Origin: Xestospongia bergquistia
Taxonomy: Eukaryota > Porifera > Demospongiae > Haplosclerida > Petrosiidae
Assembly (NCBI GenBank): GCA_963965975.1
Contig: OZ014413.1
Span: 11,266,601-11,330,600 of the forward strand
Length of the DNA stretch: 64,000 nt
Direction: 5' to 3'
Made by a program: the position numbers and the translations under genes. Each line of letters starts with the position of its first letter. Position 1 is the stretch's first letter. This document shows positions 32,243 through 42,584 of the stretch, in pieces. The notes under the pieces are model-generated. The model saw nothing but the letters and a program-made list of their open reading frames with translations. It searched no databases and had not been told where the DNA came from.

Positions 32243-34814
32243 CTATACAACTTCTAATATGCCATGTTCTTTGAGAGCACTTTCTTCAATACTTTGACCT
32301 TGTATAGTCTCCATTGATGATGGAGATGTATCCCGATTGGACTTAGCTAGGCAGATGATCTCAACTGTATTCCTAATAGAATATTAACATGTGATTTCAT
32401 AGTATTAATAAAATTGATGAATCAGATACATTTTGTTTATCTCTTAAATAAGGTTTAAAATTAATTTTAATAATGATAGCAGTTTGGATTATATTATGTC
32501 TTTTAACTAATTGTATTCATTAATTATAAAGTGCAATGAAATATATATATAATATAGTCTCCTCTAGTATCTTGTTTTAAGTAAACATTACTTCTAAAAT
32601 TAACAATGTTATTGTAATTAAAAATCAAAACAATTATGTTTATTTCAAATAACTTATATATACAACTATTATAAACATATATTAGTTAAATCAACTATTA
32701 TTATATATATATATATTCTAACCTTTTGTCTTCTTCACCAGTCTTTCCACCATCTTGTTTAGTTGGCATTTCTCTATCACTCTTAGTTTGTGATGAGGGT
32801 GTATCCCGATTAGCTTTGTCTAGGCAGAAAACATGCTGCCAGAGAATATTTCTAATAGATATTTCAATACAATATATCTAACACTATTAATATACCTGGA
32901 TGAACCAGATACTTGTTGTTGAACTCTACGTTTACAGCAGCATATTCCTAATATCCCACATATGGAACAGGTAACTATGAGACAGACAACTATGGAACAG
33001 ATCACTACTAATGAAATTAAATTCTCTAAAGGTCCATCTGCTGTGAAACAGAGAATACATGTACCATATTATCAACTAGAACTATACTTGTTGATGTGGA
33101 TGGAAGTAAATTACTTGTAGTAGTAGCAATAACAGAATCTAAAGTCAATAAATCTGTAACTAATAAACAACAAAGATGATTACCAGTGCCGGTAGGTGAT
33201 GATACAGTTGAAATAGTGTTACTAGGTAATACAGAGTGTTCAATGGTAGTACTATCCCTGTTACTGGTAGCTATTATATTATGATAATGACTTAATGAAA
33301 GGTTAACTAATGACTTACTGGATATCATGATCAATGTAGTACTGGTAGATGTAATGTCACTTTGAGTCAACACAGTTTTGGAAGACTCAGATGAAGTACT
33401 GTTACAATATCCTTATAAATGTGATGATAATACATTAAAATAAAATTTCTAAACTAACCATTGGGATATATCACTTCTATTGTAACAGTTGAGGTATTTC
33501 CATTTTGAATAGCTGTGATAATAATGTTATGTACTGAACATATTGTGTCATTGTTCAGTGACCAATAAGTGGTATTAACTGTCTCATTTAAGACCACATC
33601 TCCAGTTTTATTGGTTCCAATAATAATATATGTAAATGTTGAAGATCGTCCCAAAAATGGAAATGGGCTGAGCCAAGATGTTATAACTGTGGTACTAAAG
33701 TTCATTACAACATTCCTCACTTCCAAGATTCCTAAAAATGATCAACAGAAAATAAAATAACTTATAATGAACTAACAACCTGTTAGATTTATAGTTGCTG
33801 CCTTGAATATTGAAGAGTTGCTGTTATAGCTACATCTAATTCTTAATGTAGGGATACACACATATTCATAGCAATAGGGAATAGCTACAAATGCCACTTT
33901 AGATGTGGTGTTATTGAGAATAGACAAGTAAGCTTTTAATGACTTGTTAATGGAATCATCCAATTTATTGTCATTAATAGAACAGGACACTCCACTTCCG
34001 TCATGAGAACAAAAACCATTAACAATGCTACCAATAGGAGCATCTTCAGTAGAGTTTTTATCCACTAGTACTGAAGAAAAATATAATTAATAGAAAACAA
34101 TTTTAATAACAGCTTTACTAAAATGAAAGGCCACTAATGACCAGATAAAGGTTAGTAAACTAATAGATAATCTACTAAAGTGATACTTTGAACAAGTCAA
34201 GACTATCAACCTAATAGAATATTAATACATTCAATGACTCATACAAAATAATAGTCTGTTATGAATATATGTAGCAAAAAGGGACTTTACAATTAATTAA
34301 TGATTTCTTTCTACAGATAGATTCAGACCATCTTTATTCATTCTTCATTATCACAATGAAGTGACAGCCATTAGCCAAATCTATCTATAATAGTCATAAT
34401 AGTTGATTGATCCTTTAAATACATGATAGTCAAATAACTAACTAAATAGCAGAACTATAGAAACCCTTAAGTTGTAACCTTATACTAAGTCTTCACATGT
34501 GTGGTTACAATAACATAATGTAGTAAATACATATCATATTACTATAAAAGTAGGAAAGGCCAATAGCTTACCACACCCTATGAAGGACTAATTTGTCATG
34601 AAAATTTGACAATATGCTTCCATCATAGTACCATTTAGCCCTAGGACCTTTCAATGACTTAACAGTCAATGACTCAATGTTAAATTACATTAATTGAGTC
34701 AGTGAGTAGTATATATATATATGATAACATACATAGTTCTACTGTAATGGATGTCTCTTGACTTGAGGAAACAATGATAAGACAAACTACAACAAAGAAA
34801 GCATTAGTAGCCAT
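32243..34814 (-). CDS. Type I membrane receptor with fibronectin-like ectodomain
   Basis: The start at 34814 gives a signal peptide (MATNAFFVVVCLIIVSSSQE). An exon at 34065-33778 encodes an extracellular module with paired Cys (GFCSHDGSGVSCSIN; YCYEYVCIPTLRIRC). One at 33732-33460 resembles a fibronectin type III fold (WLSPFPFLGRSSTFTYII; NTTYWSLNNDTICSV), with several N-glycosylation sequons. A Ser/Thr-rich stalk follows (33400-33040), then a membrane span (LISLVVICSIVVCLIVTCSI) before Cys-rich CCCKRR. The cytoplasmic tail ends HGILEVV at 32243. No kinase or death domain is seen. I do not recognise a named family. The tail contains a duplicated exon (about 32760-32820 and 32310-32375). The gene is divergent from WBP4. 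Confidence 0.7.
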
Positions 34815-34969
34815 TTTGTTCTCCCTGCAGGCTGCAGATCCTTCGAGAGTCACATACAGACCAAGTGGGTAAGCAGCCACGTGGGATAATAGATAATATG
34901 AAATATTTCCGTATACTAAGAGAATTGGTGTTTTCAAACTTTTCATAGAAAAGGGTGTGTTCTACTAAC
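34815..34969. promoter_or_regulatory. Divergent promoter receptor / WBP4 with E-box
   Basis: Opposite start codons are about 155 bp apart. CCACGTGG lies at 34877-34884. Confidence 0.45.
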
Positions 34970-36520
34970 ATGTAAGTTTATAACAAGACATTATATTCCA
35001 CTAATTCCTCTCTCTATGTATATATTAGGGCTGATTACTGGAAGTCTAATCCACGTCATTATTGTGATGTGTGTAAATGTTGGTTTGGTGATAATAAAAT
35101 AGTAAGTCACATGATCAATTAATTATGATATACCCTAGATCACATGACTTGTTAGAGTGTCGAGATGCATGAGAAAGGTCGACGACACAAAGGCAATGTC
35201 GAGAAAATGTTACGAGAAGTAAGAGAATAATTATAAATATTTTGAGAATATAATTATATTATTTTTAGACTCGTAAAAGAGCGTCTATCAAAGAACAAGA
35301 AGATTCCAAAGTATCAGAGACTCTGGAACATATAGAGAGGGTGTGGCTATACTTGTTAATTAACTATTAATATTAATATTATAGGCAGCATTAGCAGCAT
35401 ATCAACAAGATAAAAAAGGATTTACTCCAAAACAAGCATCTCTTAAAAAAGTCAAACAAGCTATGACAAGAGCGAGTGAGCCAATTAAAAGTGGGAGTGG
35501 TCTTCAACATTTAGCACCTCCCTGTAGTAAGGTCAGTTAAATATTATTAATAGTTAATTATTTGTTTTATAATGATAGGGTCCAGTTCCTCCTCCACCAC
35601 CATCGCCATGGCAACAATTGACATCACCTGATGGAAACAAATATTACTATAATGTCCTCACTGGAGGTATGTGAGTGACTTTAACTTTTTTCATCTCATT
35701 ATCAATTATATAGTTTCTCAATGGGAGTGTCCTCCTGATTTCAAAGCCACACCCACCACTACTGGCCCTGTTGCTACGGTATCCACATTTGGTACATTTA
35801 AAAGAAATGCTAAAGGAGCCATTGTTCCACTGACCACACCCACTGAACCAATAGAAGATAGTATACAAGATCAATGGTTACAATATCTTAAAGAAAAGGA
35901 GGAGCTAAGTAGCCGACCACTTTTAACACCCACATACACTAATGATGATGATGATGATGATGGTGACAACCCACCCCCTGCTAAACGAGGTCATCCTTAT
36001 GGTTCATGGTCTACTGTAGCTGTCAGGTAATGATACTATATATAGTAACAACTAGTAATGGTAATGTTGCTATATATAGTAATGTTACTAATAACAACTG
36101 AAGAGTAATGTTACTATATATGGTAACTACTAAAGGACAATGTACAATAACTACTATATAAGGTAATGTTATTAACAAAATAATAGCACAGTTAATGTTA
36201 CTATATATAGTAACAATATTACAATTAATGTTACTATATATAGTAACATTACTAATATTTTATTGTGTAGACCTCAAAATATACCAGCAAAAGTAGAAGA
36301 GACTACAGAGAATGTTCCAGTACAAGAAGAGGACCCAGTATCATCTGATGATGAGGAAGAAAAGATAAAAGATGATTATTCATTTAAAGAGAAGACATTA
36401 TCTAGTAGAACTGATCTCACATTAAAAGAGGAGGTAGCCCCTGGTCAATTTAAAGGATTTAGTTTTAAGAAAAAAACTGCTGGTAGAACTAATATTAAAC
36501 AAAGATCAAGTGACTGGTAA
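34970..36520 (+). CDS. WBP4: WBP4 / FBP21, spliceosomal U1-type zinc finger and WW protein
   Basis: The coding frame after the acceptor at 35027-35028 reads ADYWKSNPRHYCDVCKCWFG, the U1-type C2H2 (matrin) zinc finger, continued by VEMHEKGRRHKGNVEKML. A helix-rich part follows (AALAAYQQDKKGF). A WW domain (SPWQQLTSPDGNKYYYNVLTG and VSQWECPPDF) is split by an intron near 35667-35714. The acidic C-terminus ends FSFKKKTAGRTNIKQRSSDW at 36520. No ATG precedes ADYW inside its exon. The exon starts with G, and AT|GTAAGT at 34970-34977 supplies the rest, so the start codon is split by a 57-bp intron. WBP4 binds SF1, U1C and SmB in the early spliceosome. There seems to be one WW domain rather than the two of vertebrates. 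Confidence 0.88.
36028..36256. repeat. Palindromic GTTACTATATATAGTAAC repeats
   Basis: The last WBP4 intron holds a series of copies of the perfect 18-bp palindrome or near versions. Two exact copies are at 36197-36214 and 36230-36247. Looser copies lie at about 36037, 36070 and 36110. Related words occur elsewhere in the window near 38260, 42117, 53380 and 63225. Confidence 0.85.
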
Positions 36521-36813
36521 CTATAATAGTTAATATTATTTTAAATGCCATTATGAACTAGTCAAGATTACCTATAACACAGACTATTTACATGTATTAT
36601 AAATAACATATTTATAAGACAAATTAAAGTCAATCTACTAGAGTTGTATTTAGTAATAGTAATTATGTCATAATGATGTCATAGATACATTGGTATGTGT
36701 AGTTGTAATTTACATAGAGGTGGTTTCCCCGGTAAACTACCTTGTACTTGTAAATAGTATAAATAAGTGTTTGTCACTATTGAACAAGTAGAAGAAGTCA
36801 ACGAGAAGAAAAG
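36521..36813 (+). promoter_or_regulatory. Promoter region of glycine-zipper gene 1, TATA box at 36758
   Basis: TATAAATA lies at 36758-36765, 49 bp before the ATG at 36814. The stretch from about 36568 is copied at 41120-41280 with the TATA box conserved, which marks it as the mobile or duplicated promoter unit of this gene family. Confidence 0.6.
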
Positions 36814-37476
36814 ATGGAGTCTAAAGATCTCTATTCCAAAGCTCTTGTTATAATTTCTGACCTAACTGTTGAAATCTGTGGAGATAAACTTAATATTTCC
36901 AGTCAACAGAAGTTATTAGCTAAAAAGGCTCTTAACCAAATAATTGAGAATAGAGTTGTAATTACTGAATGGTTACTGGAGAAATTGAGAACACTTCTAA
37001 GCAAAATACGTCAAGGTATTGAACCAGCTTGTAAAGAAATCAAAGCAATCATCAAAGAAGTCCTTGATGATGAGTGTCTAGAAGCTACTACTGGATTTAT
37101 TGGTAGACTTGGTGAATTTTTAAAACTCTTTGTATACAATTGTGTCCTCCGTTGCAGTGGACAAATCACAACAAAAGAACTTGTATCTCGAACGCGCAGC
37201 TCTGTTGATGATCTCATGAGACCATCAGCTAAACCACTACAATATGCAGGTATTGGTGCCGGGGTTGGTGTAGTAACTGGTGCTGGTAGTGCTGTAGGTA
37301 CAATAGCTCTTGCATCATCACTAGGTGCAACATTAGGATCTGTTATACCAGTAGCTGGTACAATAATTGGAGGTGTAGTTGGTGTAGCAGTTGGTACAAT
37401 GGGAGGAGTTATTGTTGGCTCAACCATTGGTGTGGCTGTTGCAAGAAAAAATGAAAAAACCAAGAAATTAAACTAA
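36814..37476 (+). CDS. Glycine-zipper protein 1 (GZ1), helical N-terminus and two hydrophobic hairpins
   Basis: This is a single-exon gene of 220 residues. Residues 1-135 are predicted helical and amphipathic (ITEWLLEKLRTLLSKIRQG; CKEIKAIIKEVLDDECLEAT; GFIGRLGEFLKLFVYNC). A linker (RTRSSVDDLMRPSAKPL) leads to residues 150-210, dominated by glycine-zipper repeats (GAGVGVVTGAG; GTIIGGVVGVAVGTMGG) that would make two membrane-inserting helical hairpins. The C-terminus is basic (ARKNEKTKKLN). There is no signal peptide. I recognise no named animal family; glycine zippers of this kind occur in bacterial membrane proteins and in some pore-forming or channel proteins. Paralogues lie at 41432-41980 and as shorter genes nearby. 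Confidence 0.75.
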   Translation: MESKDLYSKALVIISDLTVEICGDKLNISSQQKLLAKKALNQIIENRVVITEWLLEKLRTLLSKIRQGIEPACKEIKAIIKEVLDDECLEATTGFIGRLGEFLKLFVYNCVLRCSGQITTKELVSRTRSSVDDLMRPSAKPLQYAGIGAGVGVVTGAGSAVGTIALASSLGATLGSVIPVAGTIIGGVVGVAVGTMGGVIVGSTIGVAVARKNEKTKKLN

Positions 37477-37819
37477 ACCAATATCACTTTTTTGTTGTAC
37501 TGACTGTTGTTGTTTAACAACACACTTATATTATATTTTTTATTCTTTACTTGTTTATTATCATATTCTTCCAAAAATAAAATATATACAAAAGAATAAT
37601 ACAAAAATCTTATGAATAAAACAATAATATAACATATACAAGTTATAGACAACAGTTCTGGGTTTGTTAAATACTTGTTACACTCGGGTTCATTGTGACG
37701 ATTATTGCATATTAATTATTCATTCAAATCTTAATTATACAATTTTTACAGGTAGGGTGGTACTTGTTGTCAGGGGGAAGTCCCAGATAAATAATCCTTA
37801 TCCTAGAGATTGTAGAATC

Positions 37820-38002
37820 ATGGATAACAGAAGGGATAAAAAGGAAGAGCCACTGATTAGTGAATCATTATTTAGTGCAGTTATTGGTGCTGTAGCAGGA
37901 GTAGTTGTTGGTTACTGCATAGGTTTGCCTAAAGTGGGCGTGGCTGCAGGAGGACTAGTTGGAGCTATTGTTGGATTTTCAGTGGCCAAGTTAAGGACAT
38001 AA
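37820..38002 (+). CDS. Short glycine-zipper gene A
   Basis: From ATG at 37820 the 60-residue frame reads MDNRRDKKEEPLISES, then a single glycine-zipper hairpin (AVIGAVAGVVVGYCIGLPKV; AAGGLVGAIVGFSVAKLRT). The frame stays open upstream through RVVLVVRGKS to an acceptor-like TTTTACAG at about 37743-37751. The same leader is conserved in frame upstream of the paralogue at 42369-42584, so an upstream exon may belong to it. It is part of an inverted duplication with the genes at 40094 and 42369. Confidence 0.5.
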   Translation: MDNRRDKKEEPLISESLFSAVIGAVAGVVVGYCIGLPKVGVAAGGLVGAIVGFSVAKLRT

Positions 38003-38409
38003 TTAAAGATACTTGTCTTGAGAAGTAACCATTATATTAGTTAATAGTAGTTATAGAAATAATATTTCTGAGAAGTTGATGAAACTTCAATTTTTTCATT
38101 TGATTAATTAAATAATATATACACAATATATTAATATAATCATTATCTTCATCAGTAGACTCTAATATGATAATAGATACTACCTCTAGTTCACATATTG
38201 GAGTAAATGTTGAAAGGGCCAGTGCAATTTAGTAACAATAATGATTGTTACTAAATATAGTAACATGACATCATTAACATGATTCAGCATAAGAAGAAAA
38301 GCAACACAAAATGACAACTTGTTCAACACATTCTAATATTGTATAATAGTTAAAATATGACATGAAATTAATCAGTTTTTGATGCTTGAGTTTTTCATTT
38401 TCATTTTAT
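38003..38409. repeat. Inverted duplicate flank of the short glycine-zipper genes
   Basis: About 300 bp here (for example tagttcacatattggagtaa and aatgttgaaagggccagtgc) recur in reverse complement near 42160-42330 and, more diverged, near 39840-40070. No gene is seen. It contains a tagtaacaa/ttgttacta palindrome near 38230-38265. Confidence 0.75.
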
Positions 38410-38890
38410 GTATTTGTTATGACAGCTATTACTCCCTAAAAACAATCCAGTGATTAATCTTCCTGCAGTATATATCCTAATACAGTACTAACTCCTAGTA
38501 CAGGTACCAAAATGTACCAATAATTCCCCCAATTGCTGCATCAGCACCATCCAGAGATTTTTCAACAGTAAAAGCAGACATAGTGATATCCAATAGATGT
38601 CACAACATTATCAAATCTACCAATAAATACAGCTAAAGCTTTCGCACACTCAACATCAAGGGCTTTTTTGACAATAGCTTTGACTTCCATATAAGCCAGT
38701 TTGATAAATTGGTATTTTTGCTTACAAGAACTCTCAATTTCTCTAGTAGCCATTCAGTAATTTTCATTCCTTTCTTATTCAATAGTGTAAGAACCTCATT
38801 AGCTAATACCATTGACTTGTTGGAAATATCACAACTATATCAATAAGCAAGTTAGCAATTTTATCAAGAGCCTTGGAAAAGGAATCTCCA
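38410..38890 (-). pseudogene. Degenerate glycine-zipper gene (GZ1-like)
   Basis: Read on the minus strand, pieces match GZ1 in order: KGMKITEWLLEKLRVLVSK, then after a frameshift YMEVKAIVKKALDVECAKAL and AVFIGRF, followed by a broken hydrophobic part near 38450-38560. Frameshifts and stops rule out an intact product. Confidence 0.7.
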
Positions 38891-39347
38891 GAGTCCCTCT
38901 TGCTTACAATTCTCCTTTAATTGTGACCAACTAGTAGACTAAAGTCACTATATTATCATATATAACATAATATACAAGGTGTTTTACTAACCATCTAATA
39001 ATATAGTTAACTCCTATAATAAACAACAAAAATTCAATGACATCATAGAGTTATAAGAACAATGCTCAAATAAACTAGAACATTACCAGTAGTAGTGTTA
39101 AGATATAGAGAAGTATATTAGAACTTAAGATAGACAATGTATTTAATAGGAAATCATCTAAACTATCACTAACTAACTTGTTAAGTATATATATTTAATA
39201 TGTACTGCTCAATTAATAACACTTCACAATCAAATTGAAGCTGAATATTATAACATTATAATTTATCAATTATAAATATTAATTATAATAAAATTTTGCC
39301 ATCTTTTAAATATTAATTTTAACAGTTTAATAATGTTTCATTATATA
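38891..39347. repeat. Duplicated spacer between pseudogene and MRPL22 copy
   Basis: This AT-rich stretch (for example tacaaggtgttttactaacc and cattaccagtagtagtgtta) is repeated in the same orientation at about 43940-44290, next to the intact MRPL22. It has no coding content. Confidence 0.8.
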
Positions 39348-39735
39348 TTATAATGAGTTTGGTATATTGAGGGGTCCTCTCTCAATTAATTTCTTTGTCT
39401 TATATTTCTTATGACTTTCTCTATTCTTCTCTCTCATAGGAGGTGGCCCCTCTCGTAATTTTAAAAAATAATGAGAATAATATTTATGCATTATACCATG
39501 CATTCCTTTACAATGGTAACGAATATGTTTGAGATATGTACCCTTCCCTACAAATGACTCTGCTACATGAAGATTAACAGGGTCTGCCTCATATACTTCA
39601 ACAGCTCGTCTCTGAGTATCTTGTAACGTCTATAATGATGTCATGGTGATGTAATCATGACTTTTGCTTTAACAAATTTGGCTGCTTCTAAATTCCATTT
39701 GAATTAATGCTTCAGGGACTTTCATACCTCATATC
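39348..39735 (-). pseudogene. MRPL22 truncated copy
   Basis: The last exon is nearly identical to that of MRPL22 at 44302-44583 ([40 protein letters not shown]). The preceding exon has an 11-bp deletion in the AAKF-KK part and no upstream exons follow, so this is a 5'-truncated, frameshifted copy. Confidence 0.85.
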
Positions 39736-40093
39736 TATGGCAACACATCTATGACATCATTATGACATCATCACCCTAGGACAGTCCCTGTGTTGAACAA
39801 GCTGTACCATTTATGTTGAATCATGATGTCATGTTACTATGTTTAGAAACAATTATTATTGTTACTAAATTGTTCCAACTCTTTCGACATTTACTCCAAA
39901 ATGTGAACTAGAGGTAATACTAATTACCATATTAGAGTTTATTGATGAAGATAATGATTATATTGACATATTATATATATATATTATTTAATTAATCAAA
40001 TAAAATAATTGAAATATCAATCTACTTCTCAAAATTATTATTTCTATAACTACTATTAACTAATAAAATGGTTACTTCTCAAAACGAGTATCT
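39736..40093. repeat. Diverged duplicate of 42050-42360
   Basis: This is the 3' flank of the short gene at 40094. It contains ggacagtccctgtgttgaac and tatgttgaatcatgatgtca, which match 42052-42110. There is no gene. Confidence 0.7.
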
Positions 40094-40312
40094 TTAATTA
40101 TGTTTTACTATATTAATTGAACTGGACACTACAGCTCCAACAGACGATCCAACAATAAATCCAACTAGTCCTCCAACAGTCACGCCCATTTTAGGTATAT
40201 AGTAACCAATGACTACTCCTGTAAGAATACCAATTACTGCACCGAATAATGGTTTAGCTGATGGTTTTGTTATAATATAAAATGGTGTCTTTTCAACTCT
40301 AGTGTTCTCCAT
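40094..40312 (-). CDS. Short glycine-zipper gene B
   Basis: The 72-residue frame from ATG at 40312 reads MENTRVEKTPFYIITKPSAK, then a glycine-zipper hairpin (GAVIGILTGVVIGYYIPKM; VGGLVGFIVGSSVGAVV). It is a close paralogue of 42369-42584 but has lost the conserved 5' leader: the region just upstream at 40318-40370 is an unrelated GC-richer repeat (gttcgcctactc twice). Expression is uncertain. Confidence 0.45.
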   Translation of the reverse strand: MENTRVEKTPFYIITKPSAKPLFGAVIGILTGVVIGYYIPKMGVTVGGLVGFIVGSSVGAVVSSSINIVKHN

Positions 40313-40424
40313 GACCCCTACGAGTTATGCCGCGTTCGCCTACTCCGGGTTCGCCTACTCGAATTTTAAATACAATAGTACTTATTTCTCATTAAAAATG
40401 TTTATTATTCATTTACAAAGAACT

Positions 40425-41110
40425 TGATGTGGTTTCGAAATATGTAATGAATTCATCGAAGAGCTGCTGTTCTACGTACAAATGACTTTAGTTGCTCCAT
40501 ATTTTCTTTGTATTGGATTTGTAGACCAATGTCTTGAATTTTTCTCATAATTGCCTGGCAGAAATGATAATAGCATCTTTGATATGTAGATGTTGGAACA
40601 TTCAGTTGTATTGGTTGTTTGATGGTAACTTCAAAGTCAGTTGCAACCTTGCACAGTGTCAGTTTTGAATTGTAATTGTATGTTGTGAGCTATCTCTTGA
40701 ATGATACAAAACAGTCTGTTGTAAGTAGCCCTAGATTTATTTGGCAAGAAAGCATAAACTAGTGGGTGTTGCTTGCCTTGTTTAAATGCATGTATGGAAA
40801 AGGTTTGATAAAAGAACTTTGGGCACATCTGGAAAGTTCCATCAATGTAGATTGTATCAGCTTCATAAAATATGTTAGTGTCTGTTGCAAATACAACTAT
40901 TTTGTCTTCTCCAGAACCACCTTCAGCTAAAAGAAATGTCTTGCCAGATGTTGTTTTTGTCCATTCTCCTGAGAAATGTACTTGAGCTCACTTTGTTGGT
41001 AGAGCAGGAAGTCTCTTACAACAACTCTCATGCACATACAAACATGTTTCGATTTGCTCAAAAGTTGGCATTTTTGAAGAGATCTCTTCCTTATTTGGCA
41101 TTGTTCCTAT
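40425..41110 (-). pseudogene. MULE-type transposase relic
   Basis: The minus strand gives MPNKEEISSKMPTFEQIETC at the start, KTFLLAEGGSGEDKIVVFAT, and the MULE transposase core (IYIDGTFQMCPKFFYQTFSI; LVYAFLPNKSRATYNRLF). The end reads YHFCQAIMRKIQDIGLQIQY. A stop interrupts the frame near 40990 (after LPALPTK), and further breaks follow. This is a decayed Mutator-like DNA transposon gene. I could not define terminal inverted repeats. Confidence 0.7.
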
Positions 41111-41114
41111 CCCT

Positions 41115-41290
41115 TGTAACACAGACTATTTACATGTATTGTAAATAATATATTTATAAGACAATTGCAAATTAATGTCAATCTAGTATTTAGTAGTAGT
41201 CTGTTTTGTCATTATGATGTCATAGATACATTGGTATGTGTGGCAGTATAAATAAGTGTTGTGACTATTGAACAATATTTGTAATAGACG
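41115..41290 (+). repeat. Copy of the GZ1 promoter, without its gene
   Basis: Bases from ttgtaacacagactatttac to gtgactattgaacaa match 36575-36790, including the TATAAATA box (41247-41254). No glycine-zipper frame follows on the plus strand; the next gene is on the minus strand. Confidence 0.8.
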
Positions 41291-41431
41291 TCGACTGTTA
41301 ATATCAAATAAACTATCACTTAATTTATCATGTAAAGTAGTATTAAACTGAAACTACATGTAAATACAATAATACAGCAACAAAATCAATTTAATCTTAT
41401 TATTATTATTATTGTAGTAAGTCATTAAAGC

Positions 41432-41980
41432 CTATGTGTTTCTTGCAACTGTCACACCAAGGAATGATCCAATGACAAATCCAGCTAACCCTCCAACTGC
41501 AGTACCAATTCCTGGTACAACTGACCCAATAGCTGCACCAGTTACTGCACCAGCTGCTGCACCAACTAGTGGCTTGCTATCTGGATTCATAATATTGTCA
41601 ACAGATCGACGTGTTCGGTCGAAGAACTCTTCTCCTTTGATTTGTCTAAGACAATATCGAACACAATTTAATCCAAAGACCACAACACATTCAAATAATC
41701 TGCCAATAAATCCTGCAGTAGCTTTTACACACTCCAATATCTCATAGACAGCATCTTTGGTCTTTTTATAAACCAACTCAGTGCCTTGACACACTTTGGT
41801 AAGAAAAGTTGTCACTTGTTCTATCACCTGTTTAGTAATCTCTATTCTTAAATCAATCAATTGCCTAAGGACTTCTCTAGCTGCAGCTTTTATTTCTATT
41901 GAAACACCATACTTCTCTCCAGTAATCTCAACAATTAACTTAATAATAGCATTTAAGAGATCATCTTTATTGTGACCCAT
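41432..41980 (-). CDS. Glycine-zipper protein 2 (GZ2)
   Basis: This is a single-exon gene of 182 residues. An amphipathic helical N-terminus (DDLLNAIIKLIVEITGEKYG; ITKQVIEQVTTFLTKVCQG; TAGFIGRLFECVVVFGLNC) and linker (DRTRRSVDNIMNPDSKPL) precede a strong glycine zipper (GAAAGAVTGAAIGSVVPGIG; VGGLAGFVIGSFLGVTVARN). The layout matches GZ1, with a shorter C-terminal hydrophobic part (one hairpin instead of two) and no basic tail. There is no signal peptide. Function is unknown. Its flanks differ from GZ1's, and its 3' side abuts the orphan GZ1 promoter copy. Confidence 0.75.
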   Translation of the reverse strand: MGHNKDDLLNAIIKLIVEITGEKYGVSIEIKAAAREVLRQLIDLRIEITKQVIEQVTTFLTKVCQGTELVYKKTKDAVYEILECVKATAGFIGRLFECVVVFGLNCVRYCLRQIKGEEFFDRTRRSVDNIMNPDSKPLVGAAAGAVTGAAIGSVVPGIGTAVGGLAGFVIGSFLGVTVARNT

Positions 41981-42368
41981 CTTGCTCTAAATACACACTC
42001 CCTCTCTTTGTCTTTAATTTAAACTAGTTACAAACATAAGGTAATTTCCCTGGGACAGTCCCTGTATTGAACAAGATGTGTCCTGTTGTCTTGTTTATGT
42101 TGAATCATGTTGTCATGTTACTATATTTAGTAACAATCATTATTGTTACTAAATTGCACTGGCCCTTTCAACATTTACTCCAACATGTGAACTAGAGGTA
42201 GTACCTATTATTACCATACTAGAGTCTACTGATGAAGATAATGATTATATTGACATATTATGTAGATATTATTTAATGAAAAATTGAAATATCAATTAAC
42301 TTTTCAGAATTATTATTCCTATAACTATTATTAACTAATATAATGGTTATTTCTCAAAACGAGTATCT

Positions 42369-42584
42369 TTAATTACGTCGTATTTTATCAATTGACCTGG
42401 ACACTACAACTCCAACAAATGATCCAACAATAAATCCAACTAGTCCTCCTACAGTCATACCCACTTTAGATAGATAGCTACCAACGACTACTCCTACAAC
42501 AGTACCAGTAACTGCACCAAGTAATGGTTTAACTGATGGATTCATTATATTATCAACTGATTTCTTGTCTTCCCTGTTCTCCAT
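42369..42584 (-). CDS. Short glycine-zipper gene C
   Basis: From ATG at 42584 the 71-residue frame reads MENREDKKSVDNIMNPSVKP, then one zipper hairpin (GAVTGTVVGVVVGSYLSKV; VGGLVGFIVGSFVGVVVS). The linker SVDNIMNPSVKPL is the same as in GZ2, so this looks like GZ2 with its helical domain deleted. The frame is open upstream through ARVVLVVRGSPDNN to an acceptor-like TTTTTATAG near 42650. Confidence 0.55.
   Translation of the reverse strand: MENREDKKSVDNIMNPSVKPLLGAVTGTVVGVVVGSYLSKVGMTVGGLVGFIVGSFVGVVVSRSIDKIRRN

Noticed and set aside
37011..37463. Long minus-strand Pro/Thr-rich frame opposite glycine-zipper gene 1
   Set aside because: It is the mirror of the Gly/Val/Ala codons of GZ1; the same shadow appears opposite GZ2 and the fragment at 43723.
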